From Bacteroidota bacterium (GTDB lineage Bacteria; Bacteroidota; Bacteroidia; Sphingobacteriales; Sphingobacteriaceae): DNA of 64,000 bases. A program made the translations under genes and the position numbers. The notes under the pieces were generated by a model. The model searched no databases and was not told the DNA's origin. It saw nothing but the letters and a program-made list of their open reading frames with translations. Shown in pieces: positions 35,169-43,607 of the stretch. Location: assembly GCA_023427985.1 (NCBI GenBank), contig JAEYZM010000004.1, positions 62,001 through 126,000 on the forward strand, read 5' to 3'. Numbering within the stretch: position 1 is the stretch's first letter; the number at the start of each line of letters is the position of its first letter.

Positions 35169-35845
35169 TGATTTTACTACAAATTACGGAAGCAGTAACA
35201 ACTGCTACTACTCCGGCAGCACCAGAGCAATTGAATTTATTACAATTAATTGTTAAAGGTGGATGGGTAATGATTCCCATTTTAATTTTATCCATCATGG
35301 GATTTTATATTTTCTTTGAACGTTATTTCACCTTGAGAAAAGCGAACAAAGACGAATCAAGTTTGATGGCTCAAGTGAGAGAATTAATCAAACAAGGAAA
35401 TTTATCTTCTGCTATCTCTTTATGTAAACAAAGCAATACTCCAATTGGACGTATGTTGCAAAAAGGTTTATTGAGAATTGGTAAACCCATCAAAGAAATT
35501 GAAGGCTCTATTGAAAACGTTGGAAAATTAGAAGTTGCTAAACTCGAAAAAAACATCAGCATTCTTGGAATCATAGCAGGTATTGCGCCAATGTTGGGCT
35601 TCGTGGGAACGATTTCGGGAGTTATCAAAATTTTCTACAACATTTCATTGTCGGACAACATCAGCATTGGTATCATCGCAGGTGGATTGTACGAGAAAAT
35701 GATTACCTCTGCAGCCGGTTTGATTGTAGGTATTTTGGCATACATTGGTCATCATGTTTTGAATCTGATGGTCGACAAAATAATTTTAAAGTTGGAAACA
35801 GAATCCATTGACTTCATTGATTTATTAGAAGAACCTAGCAAGTAA
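35168..35845 (+). CDS. MotA/TolQ/ExbB proton-channel subunit
   Basis: 225 residues and three membrane helices (~30-50, ~125-150, ~165-190). Motifs are GGWVMIPILILSIMGFYIFFER and the channel segments GIIAGIAPMLGFVGTISGVIK and KMITSAAGLIVGILAYIGHH. It is the ion-conducting subunit that powers TonB or Tol proteins. Its ATG follows the HU/SPOR stop with a one-base overlap, and its own stop overlaps the next ATG (TAATG). Confidence 0.92.
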   Translation: MILLQITEAVTTATTPAAPEQLNLLQLIVKGGWVMIPILILSIMGFYIFFERYFTLRKANKDESSLMAQVRELIKQGNLSSAISLCKQSNTPIGRMLQKGLLRIGKPIKEIEGSIENVGKLEVAKLEKNISILGIIAGIAPMLGFVGTISGVIKIFYNISLSDNISIGIIAGGLYEKMITSAAGLIVGILAYIGHHVLNLMVDKIILKLETESIDFIDLLEEPSK

Positions 35846-36240
35846 TGAATTTAAGAAGAAGACATAAAATTGCTCCAGAAGTAAGTACAGCATCTTTAAA
35901 CGACATCATGTTTTTCTTGATGTTGTTCTTCTTAATTGCTTCTACGGTAGTGAATCCAAATGTGATTAAACTCCTGCTTCCAAAAGCGAGCAGTGGTCAG
36001 TCTGTTGCGAAAAAAACGATCAGCGTTTCCATCACCAAAGACTTGCAGTATTTTATAGAGAAAAAACCAGTTCCGGCTGATCAGTTGGAACAAGAATTGC
36101 AAAACTTTTTGAGTAAGGCAGATGAGTTGACGGTGATTTTGTATGTCGACAGAACCGTGCAAATACAAGACATTGTGAACGTAATGGATGTATCCAATAA
36201 ATTAAAAGTAAAATTAGTTTTAGCTACAGATCCTAAATAA
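35845..36240 (+). CDS. ExbD/TolR biopolymer transport protein
   Basis: 131 residues. The cytoplasmic N-terminus (NLRRRHKIAPEVSTASLND) leads to one membrane helix with the proton-carrying aspartate in SLNDIMFFLMLFFLIAST (Asp20). The periplasmic domain has the PADQLEQELQNFLSK region. It partners the preceding TolQ/ExbB protein. Overlapping start and stop codons indicate coupled translation. Confidence 0.93.
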   Translation: MNLRRRHKIAPEVSTASLNDIMFFLMLFFLIASTVVNPNVIKLLLPKASSGQSVAKKTISVSITKDLQYFIEKKPVPADQLEQELQNFLSKADELTVILYVDRTVQIQDIVNVMDVSNKLKVKLVLATDPK

Positions 36241-36241
36241 A

Positions 36242-37057
36242 TTGCAAAAGGAATCGACAGAAAATATTAAAGCGGTAATAGGCACTACACTGCTTCACAT
36301 TATCTTTTTAGGTATTTGTTATTTTTTCTACATCAATGTTCAGATACCTCAAGAAGAAATTGAAACGGGTGGAATAGTAATTAACTATGGAACTTCTGAA
36401 ACGGGCATGGGCAACGACATAAGTTCTATGGATGAGCCTGCTATTGGAGAACAAATCAATACGGAACCCATAGAAGATCCTAACAGACCGAACTCCTCTC
36501 CAACAAGTACTAGCGATGCAAAAGACGTGCTGACACAAGACATAGAGGATGCGCCAGTTGTAAACGATGCCAATCCGAAAACTTCAAATAACAGCAACAA
36601 CACCAGTACTGCAGAACCTGTAGAAAATAAACCAAGTGTAGATCAGCGCGCTTTGTTCAAAGGGAAAAAGAATAACGGTACAGGAGGAGGCGATGGAACT
36701 GGTAATACACCTGGGAATCAAGGTTCGCGCGATGGCGATCCGAACTCCAATTCGTATACCGGTACAGGTGGTTCAGGAAATGGTGGAGTTGCACTGAATC
36801 TTGCAGGAAGAAAATTCATCAGCCTTCCAAAAATTCAAGACGATGGTCAAACTTCAGGTAAGATTGCTGTTGACATTACCGTTGATAAATCGGGAACCAT
36901 CGTTACCGCAAAAGCAGGTGGACGCGGCACCACGATTACGAATGCACAACTTTGGGATAAATGTGAAAAAGCTGTATTGGGAAGTAAACTCAATGCAATT
37001 GTAGATGGCCCAGAAATTCAAGCAGGAAAAGTGATCTTTACTTTCATTTTAGAATAA
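36242..37057 (+). CDS. TonB/TolA-like energy-transducing protein
   Basis: 271 residues starting with TTG at 36242, one base after the ExbD stop. It has one membrane helix (AVIGTTLLHIIFLGICYFFYI, ~10-30), a long low-complexity linker rich in Asn, Ser, Gly and Thr (~45-180), and a C-terminal domain (~190-271) with GRKFISLPKIQDDGQTSGKI and GKVIFTFILE. The C-terminus resembles TonB but the linker is Gly/Asn-rich rather than Pro/Lys-rich. Its place after ExbB/ExbD supports the call. No ATG alternative lies near the membrane segment. Confidence 0.85.
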   Translation: MQKESTENIKAVIGTTLLHIIFLGICYFFYINVQIPQEEIETGGIVINYGTSETGMGNDISSMDEPAIGEQINTEPIEDPNRPNSSPTSTSDAKDVLTQDIEDAPVVNDANPKTSNNSNNTSTAEPVENKPSVDQRALFKGKKNNGTGGGDGTGNTPGNQGSRDGDPNSNSYTGTGGSGNGGVALNLAGRKFISLPKIQDDGQTSGKIAVDITVDKSGTIVTAKAGGRGTTITNAQLWDKCEKAVLGSKLNAIVDGPEIQAGKVIFTFILE

Positions 37058-38341
37058 GTGAACTATCAAGAAACCCTCGATTTTTTATACGCGCAATTGC
37101 CCATGTTTCAACGCATTGGCGCGCAAGCATACAAACCTAGTTTAGACAATACCATCAAGCTTTCAGAAGCATTAGGAAATCCGCATACTCAATTTAAAAG
37201 TATACACATTGCGGGTACCAACGGCAAGGGTTCTAGCTCCCATTACCTCGCATCCATTTGCCAATCGGCAGGCTATAAAACCGGACTCTACACATCGCCA
37301 CATCTCGTAGATTTTAGAGAAAGAATTCGGGTCGATGGTAGCATGATTCCAGAAGCGTACGTTTGTCAATTTGTAGAATCGAACATGCAAATCATTCAAG
37401 AAATTGAACCCTCTTTTTTTGAATTGTGTGTGGTAATGGCTTTCGATTATTTTGCAAAAGAGAAGGTTGATGTTGCGGTGATAGAAGTTGGCATGGGAGG
37501 CCGACTTGATTCCACGAATATCATTCATCCGATGTTGAGTTTGATTACCAATATCAGTTACGATCACATGCAATTTCTTGGCGATACTTTAGAAAAAATT
37601 GCAGGAGAAAAAGCAGGTATTATCAAAGAGCACACAGCAGTAATCGTTTCACAACATCAGCAAGAATGTGCACATGTTTTCGAAGAAATTGCATCAATAA
37701 AAAATGCGGAACTCCTTTTTGCATCGGAGCATTACCGTGCAACAGAACTTCCATCGACAAACAAAGAGTTCATGCGTATTCAAGTGCAAGGTCCCAATGG
37801 AGAATATGATTTAGAGTCGCCCTTACAAGGAAAATACCAATTGAAAAATATACTCGGCGTAATTGCTAGCACAGAAAAATTAAATGCATTAGGATTTGAA
37901 TTAAAGTATGCCGATGTGTTAGCGGGGATTAAAGATGTGAAGCAGCAGACAGGACTGCGTGGCAGATGGGAAGTACTATCAACAGCGCCACAAATTATTG
38001 CAGACACTGGGCATAACGAAGATGGAATTCAACAAATCATCGATCAAATAAATCAACTTGATTTTGAAAAATTGCATTGGGTATGGGGAATGGTGTACGA
38101 TAAGCAACCCGATAAAGTTTTTAAATTACTACCTCAAACAGCACATTATTATTTCTGCAAGCCCAACATTCCAAGGGGGCTCGATGCTCAGGAATGCAAA
38201 AAATTAGCAGCTGAATATCAACTCCTTGGCGATTCATATCCATCCGTTCAAGCAGCTTTAGAAGCTGCAAAAGCTAAGGCTAGCGCACAAGATCTCATTT
38301 TAATTGGAGGCAGCACCTTTGTAGTTGCCGAAGTTTTATAA
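37058..38341 (+). CDS. folC: Bifunctional folylpolyglutamate synthase/dihydrofolate synthase
   Basis: 427 residues, GTG start directly after the previous stop. The Mur-ligase-type ATP site is HIAGTNGKGSSSHYLAS (~48-64), followed by GLYTSPHLVDFRERIRVDG and VIEVGMGGRLDSTN. The C-terminal part has LRGRWEVL and the IADTGHNEDGI motif near 308-318. FolC adds glutamate to dihydropteroate and folates in the cytoplasm. It is the last gene in the tight run that starts with the TPR protein, and its link to the Tol-type genes is probably only transcriptional. Confidence 0.95.
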   Translation: MNYQETLDFLYAQLPMFQRIGAQAYKPSLDNTIKLSEALGNPHTQFKSIHIAGTNGKGSSSHYLASICQSAGYKTGLYTSPHLVDFRERIRVDGSMIPEAYVCQFVESNMQIIQEIEPSFFELCVVMAFDYFAKEKVDVAVIEVGMGGRLDSTNIIHPMLSLITNISYDHMQFLGDTLEKIAGEKAGIIKEHTAVIVSQHQQECAHVFEEIASIKNAELLFASEHYRATELPSTNKEFMRIQVQGPNGEYDLESPLQGKYQLKNILGVIASTEKLNALGFELKYADVLAGIKDVKQQTGLRGRWEVLSTAPQIIADTGHNEDGIQQIIDQINQLDFEKLHWVWGMVYDKQPDKVFKLLPQTAHYYFCKPNIPRGLDAQECKKLAAEYQLLGDSYPSVQAALEAAKAKASAQDLILIGGSTFVVAEVL

Positions 38342-38379
38342 TTTTTTATAAATTTATAAAACTACCAATTGACAAAACA

Positions 38380-38739
38380 TTGAAAGAGAAAAGCATTTTA
38401 ATACTCGACGACGAGGAAGATATCTGTTTTTTGTTGGGCAATTTTTTGAAGAAAGAATTCAAAGAAGTGTATACCGCACATTCAATTGAAGAATGGAAAC
38501 AGTACGATTTGAAAAAAGTAGATGTAATGATTGTGGACAATAATTTACACGATGGTTATGGCTTCGACATTATTCCAGAAATCAAACAATCGAATCCGAG
38601 TATACGCATCATTGCCATCTCTGCATTTGATGCAAATAACGAACGTAAGTATGCCATAGAAAATGGGGCCGACTTATTTTTGGGTAAGCCATTTAATTTT
38701 CAGGATGTACTTGAAAAAATTCAATCCTTGAAAAAATGA
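38380..38739 (+). CDS. Single-domain response regulator (receiver only)
   Basis: 119 residues, one CheY-like receiver. The acidic pocket is LDDEED (10-14), the phosphoacceptor is Asp53 in IVDNNLHDGYG, and the conserved lysine is Lys103 in LFLGKPF. There is no output domain. The only in-frame start is TTG at 38380. It overlaps the YihY gene by four bases and lies near a sigma-54 activator and a histidine kinase, so it may be a phosphorelay intermediate. Confidence 0.9.
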   Translation: MKEKSILILDDEEDICFLLGNFLKKEFKEVYTAHSIEEWKQYDLKKVDVMIVDNNLHDGYGFDIIPEIKQSNPSIRIIAISAFDANNERKYAIENGADLFLGKPFNFQDVLEKIQSLKK

Positions 38740-39638
38740 AAAAACTGTTGATTCAATACTTCTTGGTATTTAAAACCTGTTTAAGGGAATTCAACGACGA
38801 CAAGGTGATGAAGCTCAGTGCATCCCTTTCGTACTATACTATTTTTTCAATTGCTCCTATGTTGATGGTGATCATTTCACTCTGTGGTATTTTCTTGGGG
38901 GAGCAAGCTGTGCAAGGCGAATTGTTTGAACAAATAAGAACTTATGTGGGCGACGAAGCAGCCATACAAATTCAAGGAATGATAGGAAGTTTGGCCTTGA
39001 ACAAAGGAAGTCTGATGGCAAGTATTATTGGATTGGCAACAATGCTAATTGGAGCAACAGGAGTATTCATAGAAATTCAAGATTCCATCAACTTTATGTG
39101 GGGAATAAAAGTCAAAGTGAAAAAAGGATTTTTAAAAACTTTATTGAATAGGTTATTAGCCATCGCAATAGTATTAGGCATGGGCTTAGTACTGTTATTA
39201 AGTTTGGCATTGAATGGAATACTTATAGGCTTTGCATCAAAAATTCAGGAAATACTCCCTTGGGTTCCCCTAGATTTAATCGCCATAAGCAATACCGTAT
39301 TAACGCTTAGCGTATTATGCTCCTTATTCATTGTAGTATTTATGGTTTTGCCCGATGCGGTGATACGATTTAAAGATGCCTTAATTGGGTCGATGTTTAC
39401 CACCCTATTATTTATGTTAGGTAAATGGGGAATTGGTCTCTACTTAGGATTTTTAACAGTAAACTCAACCTATGGTGCTGCTGCATCGATTATTATCATT
39501 TTACTATGGGTCTATTATTCCGCAATAATTTTATATTTTGGAGCTGAGTTCACACAAGCTTATGCCGATCATATAGGTGCAGGTATAAAACCAAAATCTT
39601 ACGCAGTTTTAGTAAAGAAAAAAGAATTTAAAAATTAG
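38736..39638 (+). CDS. YihY/BrkB-family inner-membrane protein
   Basis: 300 residues with about six membrane helices. The family hallmark KLSASLSYYTIFSIAPMLMV lies near 26-45, and the C-terminal STYGAAASIIIILLWVYYSA segment also fits. The function of the family is unresolved; despite older annotation it is not a proven RNase. The start overlaps the receiver gene by four bases (ATGA), so the two are translated together. Confidence 0.92.
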   Translation: MKKLLIQYFLVFKTCLREFNDDKVMKLSASLSYYTIFSIAPMLMVIISLCGIFLGEQAVQGELFEQIRTYVGDEAAIQIQGMIGSLALNKGSLMASIIGLATMLIGATGVFIEIQDSINFMWGIKVKVKKGFLKTLLNRLLAIAIVLGMGLVLLLSLALNGILIGFASKIQEILPWVPLDLIAISNTVLTLSVLCSLFIVVFMVLPDAVIRFKDALIGSMFTTLLFMLGKWGIGLYLGFLTVNSTYGAAASIIIILLWVYYSAIILYFGAEFTQAYADHIGAGIKPKSYAVLVKKKEFKN

Positions 39639-39642
39639 AAAG

Positions 39643-41076
39643 ATGTCTAAACTAAACAACAACAAATTATTGATCGTTGACGATGATACCGATATGTGTT
39701 TTTTATTGGAGCGATTTTTAACTAGACATCATTTCAGCGTACAATCGGTTCATAAAGGCAAGTCGGCATTAGAACTATTAGAAAAAGAAGATTTCGATTT
39801 ATGTATCTGCGATTTCCGATTGGGAGATATGGATGGAATCGATTTAATCAAAGCCATTAAGGAAATCAAACCAAGTATAAAAATATTAATGATTACGGGC
39901 TATTCCGACATTAAAATTGCGGTGCAAGTAATTAAAATGGGCGCATACGATTACATCACCAAACCCGTATTGCCCGATGAATTATTGGCATGTATACAAA
40001 AAGCACTCGCATCGGAACCCCAGCTTGTTGAAGAAAATACAGAGGAACAATCAACTGTTCAGAAAAAAGAAAGCAGTTCAAAGCAAAGCAAAACATCGAT
40101 CTACATCACAGGCAATAGTAAGCAATCGAAGGAATTATACAAACAAATTGATTTGGTTGCACCTACCAATTACTCGGTGATTATTTATGGTGAAACAGGT
40201 ACAGGTAAAGAGTCGGTAGCAAGGACCATCCATGAACGGAGTTTGCGTGCAAAGGGAAATTTTGTGGCGGTCGATTGTGGAGCATTGTCGAGGGAATTAG
40301 CAGGAAGCGAATTGTTTGGTCATGAGAAAGGAGCATTTACAGGAGCATTAACTGCGAAGACTGGAATGTTTGAAATGGCAAATGGAGGTACCTTATTTTT
40401 AGATGAGATTGGAAATTTACCATACGATGTACAGACATTATTATTGCGTGCAGTTCAAGAACAAAAAATCAGGAAGATTGGTGGAATGAACGATATATCG
40501 GTAGATGTTAGAATCATAGTAGCATCGAATGAAAACTTGATGGATGCATCGAGGAATGGAAAATTTAGAGAAGATTTATACCATCGCTTCAATCAATTTG
40601 GAATTAGCTTAAGTCCTTTACGCGATAGAGGAAAAGACATTATGCTTTTTGCAGAACATTTTTTAGCGATTGCAAATAAAGAGTTGAATAAAAATGTAAT
40701 AGGTTTCGACGAACGAGTGGTGAATAGTTTCAACACCTATTCTTGGCCAGGAAATTTACGCGAGTTGAACAATGTAATCAAACGAGCATGCTTGTTGGCA
40801 GAAGATAGTTTTATAGAAAGCAAACATCTGCCTCAAGAAATATCGAATAATTTGCAATTAAATTTTAGCGATAAAAAAACTACGAAGTCGGTCGACAAAA
40901 ATATGAATCTAAAAACTGCAGCTGCTGAAGCAGAATTAGAAACCATATTAAATGTATTGCGTAAAGTTCAATTCAATAAGACCAAAGCTGCTAAGCTCTT
41001 GAACATCGACCGAAAAACATTGTACAATAAAATGAAATTATTGGATTTGAATACGAACAATGACTTGGACGAATAA
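39643..41076 (+). CDS. Sigma-54-dependent response regulator (NtrC family)
   Basis: 477 residues. The receiver (~8-120) has the DDDTD pocket and phosphoacceptor Asp57 in ICDFRLGDMDG. The AAA+ domain (~150-390) has Walker A GETGTGKES, the sigma-54 contact loop GAFTGA and Walker B TLFLDEIGNLP. A Fis-type HTH (~430-470) with FNKTKAAKLLNIDRKTLYNK ends the protein. It activates RpoN promoters when phosphorylated. It overlaps the histidine kinase gene by 17 bases, a clear two-component pair. Sigma-54-like promoters follow the kinase gene, at 43055 and 43284. Confidence 0.95.
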   Translation: MSKLNNNKLLIVDDDTDMCFLLERFLTRHHFSVQSVHKGKSALELLEKEDFDLCICDFRLGDMDGIDLIKAIKEIKPSIKILMITGYSDIKIAVQVIKMGAYDYITKPVLPDELLACIQKALASEPQLVEENTEEQSTVQKKESSSKQSKTSIYITGNSKQSKELYKQIDLVAPTNYSVIIYGETGTGKESVARTIHERSLRAKGNFVAVDCGALSRELAGSELFGHEKGAFTGALTAKTGMFEMANGGTLFLDEIGNLPYDVQTLLLRAVQEQKIRKIGGMNDISVDVRIIVASNENLMDASRNGKFREDLYHRFNQFGISLSPLRDRGKDIMLFAEHFLAIANKELNKNVIGFDERVVNSFNTYSWPGNLRELNNVIKRACLLAEDSFIESKHLPQEISNNLQLNFSDKKTTKSVDKNMNLKTAAAEAELETILNVLRKVQFNKTKAAKLLNIDRKTLYNKMKLLDLNTNNDLDE

Positions 41077-43051
41077 TAGTTATAAGGAATACTTTAAAGG
41101 AATAAGTTGGCCTTATTTCTTACTTATGTTTATTATTTCTTTTACGCCCTATATTTTACATCAATTAGGATACAATATTTACTATAGTAATTCCCTCATT
41201 GATTTATCGGATACCCATACCATCAATGAATTAAGTGCAAACGAAAATTTGCGACCATTACTTGCTGGGAAATTTATTCATACCATAATCGTTGGTATTT
41301 CTATTACCATCGCATTCCTAACAACCATACTTTCCTTTGTCGATTATTTTATCAAGAAAAATGTAAGTACACCTATAGTGGGTATCGCATTGTTCTGTTC
41401 GGCGATGTTGGATTTGATTCATATTTTAAGTGCCGATCAAATCATTCATGTTGATCAGAATAATGGCGACATAAGTTCATTCACTTGGTTGTTTTCAAGA
41501 ATTTTTCATGCTCTGATTTTGATTTTAGGAGTGGGAATATTTTTATTACAGAAGAAAGAAGCAGTTCAATACGAATACAAGAGTGAGAATTATTTTGTTG
41601 CATTTATCACGATTATCTTTTTACTACTTTCCATTAACGCAACTTTAATTGTAACCGATGAGCATATAGAGATTCCGAAAATGATATTTTCAGATTCGTT
41701 TATTTCTCATCCATATGATTTACTTCCTTTATTATTATATGTTATTTCAGGATTATTTATTTTCCCTAGGTATTATAAATTATACCCGAGCACTTTCTCT
41801 CAAACCCTTATATTATCATTACTTCCAGCCATTGCTGCTCAATTTCATATGGCCTTTGGTTCAAAAGAAATTTACGATTACGATTTTTATGCAGCACAAA
41901 TTTTAAAAGCAGTTTCCTATTTTGTTCCGTTCATAGGATTAACGATCAATTATATCGAGACCTACAAACACGAAACAGAAGTAATAGAGAAACTCGACAA
42001 TGAGTTTAAGATTAGGTCACAAGTTCAGAATCAATTGCAGGGTATATTAGATGTTTCACTGAATGGAATTATGTCTTACGAAGCTGTGTTGAACGAACAA
42101 AAAATTCCTATCGATTTTAAATGGCAATTGGTAAATCCTGCTGCCGAACAAATGACGGGATTAAAAAGTTCAACTATAATTGGCAAAAGATTATTAGAGA
42201 CATTAAAAGACACTCAGGATTTATTTGAGCGATACAAAGAAGTGTATTTAAGCGGTAAAAGTTTAAGCTTTGAGCGAATGGTAATGAGCACAGGTAAGTA
42301 CTATCAGATTTTTGCAACGAAGCTCGACGATGGTGTGGCCATTACATTTAATGACATTACCGACCAGAAGAAAGGTCAGGAAGCGGTTTTAAATTCACAG
42401 AAAATTCAAGCAACACATAAGTTTGCGCGAGTGATAACACATGAAATAAAAAATCCATTAACGAATATCACCCTAGCTATTGAGCAATTAAAATCGGAAC
42501 CCGATTTTCCAAAATCACAATCCTTGTACCTCGATATCTTATCGAGGAACTCAGGAAGAATCAATCAACTGATTACCGATGTGATGAATGCATCGAAGAT
42601 GACCGATTTAAGTTTGAGTCAAATTTCGAGTTTACAATTGATTGAAGAAAGTTTGGCATTAGCAAACGATCGAATTAAATTAGAAAACATCAAAGTAATT
42701 TACAATCGGATCGATAATGTGGAATTGAACATCGATTTTTCAAAAATGAAACTCGCATTATCAAATCTAATTCTCAATGCCATTGAGGCGATGAGTAATA
42801 GACAAGGAGTACTAAGCATTCAAGCATATACTACAAAGAACACCTATAACATTGAAATTAGTGATAATGGAATAGGCATGACAGAAGAACAACTGAGTAG
42901 TATTTTTGAACCATTTTTCACAAGTAAATCAAAAGGATTTGGTATTGGTTTAACGGCTAGCCAGACGATCATCTTTAACCATGGAGGTAACATCGATGTT
43001 CGTTCCGAATTAAATGAAGGCACAACCTTCATTATAAGCATACCTATCTAG
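41060..43051 (+). CDS. Membrane sensor histidine kinase (MASE3-like)
   Basis: 663 residues. The N-terminal ~300 residues hold about eight membrane helices of the MASE3-type sensor region. A PAS domain (~320-440) contains WQLVNPAAEQMTGL and ITFNDITDQKKG. HisKA has His461 in ITHEIKNPLTN, and HATPase_c has NLILNAIEAM, DNGIGMT and GFGIGLTASQTII. It autophosphorylates at His461 and presumably passes phosphate to the overlapping NtrC-type regulator. The signal is unknown; membrane-embedded MASE domains usually sense small or hydrophobic cues. Confidence 0.93.
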   Translation: MTWTNNSYKEYFKGISWPYFLLMFIISFTPYILHQLGYNIYYSNSLIDLSDTHTINELSANENLRPLLAGKFIHTIIVGISITIAFLTTILSFVDYFIKKNVSTPIVGIALFCSAMLDLIHILSADQIIHVDQNNGDISSFTWLFSRIFHALILILGVGIFLLQKKEAVQYEYKSENYFVAFITIIFLLLSINATLIVTDEHIEIPKMIFSDSFISHPYDLLPLLLYVISGLFIFPRYYKLYPSTFSQTLILSLLPAIAAQFHMAFGSKEIYDYDFYAAQILKAVSYFVPFIGLTINYIETYKHETEVIEKLDNEFKIRSQVQNQLQGILDVSLNGIMSYEAVLNEQKIPIDFKWQLVNPAAEQMTGLKSSTIIGKRLLETLKDTQDLFERYKEVYLSGKSLSFERMVMSTGKYYQIFATKLDDGVAITFNDITDQKKGQEAVLNSQKIQATHKFARVITHEIKNPLTNITLAIEQLKSEPDFPKSQSLYLDILSRNSGRINQLITDVMNASKMTDLSLSQISSLQLIEESLALANDRIKLENIKVIYNRIDNVELNIDFSKMKLALSNLILNAIEAMSNRQGVLSIQAYTTKNTYNIEISDNGIGMTEEQLSSIFEPFFTSKSKGFGIGLTASQTIIFNHGGNIDVRSELNEGTTFIISIPI

Positions 43052-43054
43052 TTT

Positions 43055-43069
43055 GGCCCGATATCTGCA
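43055..43069 (+). promoter_or_regulatory. Sigma-54-like promoter (TTGGCCCG-N4-CTGCA)
   Basis: GG at 43055-43056 and GC at 43067-43068 are exactly ten bases apart, as sigma-54 requires. The -24 block TTGGCCCG differs from TTGGCACG by one base. Transcription would begin near 43080, just before a terminator at 43109-43138. Confidence 0.5.
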
Positions 43070-43079
43070 TTATATGTAT

Positions 43080-43138
43080 TGACCTTACATCTACAAAGGA
43101 TAAAAAAGACCTATTCATTGATTTGGATAGGTTTTTTT
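43080..43138 (+). ncRNA. Candidate ~60-nt small RNA
   Basis: The region runs from the predicted start of the sigma-54-like promoter to the end of an intrinsic terminator and holds no plausible ORF. The alternative is that the hairpin simply terminates the kinase operon mRNA and no separate RNA exists. Confidence 0.25.
43109..43138 (+). terminator. Intrinsic terminator after the two-component operon
   Basis: Stem ACCTAT / ATAGGT (43109-43114 with 43127-43132), a 12-base loop and a T-run to 43138. Confidence 0.75.
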
Positions 43139-43192
43139 AATAGAAAGCAATACATCGGCATAAAAATTCTACGGGTAAAAATTCTACAATAC

Positions 43193-43208
43193 GTGGAATT
43201 ACTTCCAC
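43193..43208. promoter_or_regulatory. Candidate enhancer site GTGGAA-TTAC-TTCCAC
   Basis: A perfect inverted repeat with six-base arms. Its centre is ~84 bases upstream of the -24 element at 43284, about 108 bases before the predicted start, a typical place for an NtrC-family activator site. The regulator encoded at 39643 is the obvious candidate. Confidence 0.4.
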
Positions 43209-43283
43209 AAGCAAATTTTCTGGCACATTCTGAAAACCGCATTAATTTCATCTAAATGCAGAAATACATGTTCCAACAAGTTT

Positions 43284-43298
43284 GGCCCGAAATTTTCA
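43284..43298 (+). promoter_or_regulatory. Sigma-54-like promoter upstream of the lmo0937-type gene
   Basis: It shares the block TTTGGCCCGA with the site at 43055, but the -12 element reads TTTCA instead of TTGCA, so the match is weaker. It predicts a start near 43308, four bases before the ATG at 43312. Confidence 0.35.
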
Positions 43299-43311
43299 AT
43301 ACATGTATCAA

Positions 43312-43470
43312 ATGGCAAGGAACATATTTATAATAGTCGCTTTATTGTTCATTACATTATGGGCATTGAGTTTTTACAAATATGAGACAGGTGCATTATC
43401 GCATGTGTTGTTAATATTTGCCAGTATTAGTTTATTAATTAGCGGATTATATAGTAAGAAACTATCATAA
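43312..43470 (+). CDS. lmo0937-family small membrane protein
   Basis: 52 residues (MARNIFIIVALLFITLWALS...) with two hydrophobic helices separated by a short YKYETGALSH loop, matching the lmo0937/DUF5670 family of tiny membrane proteins of unknown function. I chose the ATG at 43312. The longer frame from TTG 43282 would begin inside the sigma-54-like promoter, and 52 residues fits the family size. The gene is preceded by a candidate enhancer site and followed by a repeat and terminator. Related small membrane proteins are often stress-induced (general knowledge, not shown here). Confidence 0.75.
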   Translation: MARNIFIIVALLFITLWALSFYKYETGALSHVLLIFASISLLISGLYSKKLS

Positions 43471-43482
43471 GATCCTTCCTAC

Positions 43483-43507
43483 AGTTTAGTTTAGTTTAGT
43501 TTAGTTT
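43483..43507 (+). repeat. Five tandem AGTTT units
   Basis: A perfect 5x5-base repeat, 13 bases after the lmo0937-type gene. It precedes a 7-bp hairpin (TGCAGAG 43509-43515 with CTCTGCA 43525-43531) and the terminator. A similar loose TTTAGTTTTAGTTTA occurs at 57926-57939, also before a terminator. Confidence 0.85.
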
Positions 43508-43539
43508 ATGCAGAGAGTGGGTAACTCTGCAACAGAAAC

Positions 43540-43573
43540 AACCGGGGCGCCCGCCTCGGTTTTTCTTTTTTTA
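43540..43573 (+). terminator. Strong intrinsic terminator after the lmo0937-type gene
   Basis: GC-rich stem CCGGGGC with GCCTCGG around a short loop (43542-43559), then a T-rich run to 43573. Confidence 0.92.
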
Positions 43574-43607
43574 AGAGGGGCTTATTATATTTAAGGAAAA
43601 TATCCAT

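Noticed and set aside
22391..43000. Second copy of TAACATCGATGTT at ~42987 as a shared operator
   Set aside because: The second copy lies within the kinase coding region, where it encodes NIDV, a common codon run; the similarity is likely chance.
43013..43033. AATGAAGG-CACAA-CCTTCATT inverted repeat at the 3' end of the kinase gene
   Set aside because: It is coding sequence and lies too close to the sigma-54 site (about 30 bases) for a usual enhancer. It may be a chance hairpin.
43221..43240. A further TGGCAC sequence as a third sigma-54 promoter
   Set aside because: No GC dinucleotide lies at the required ten-base spacing.
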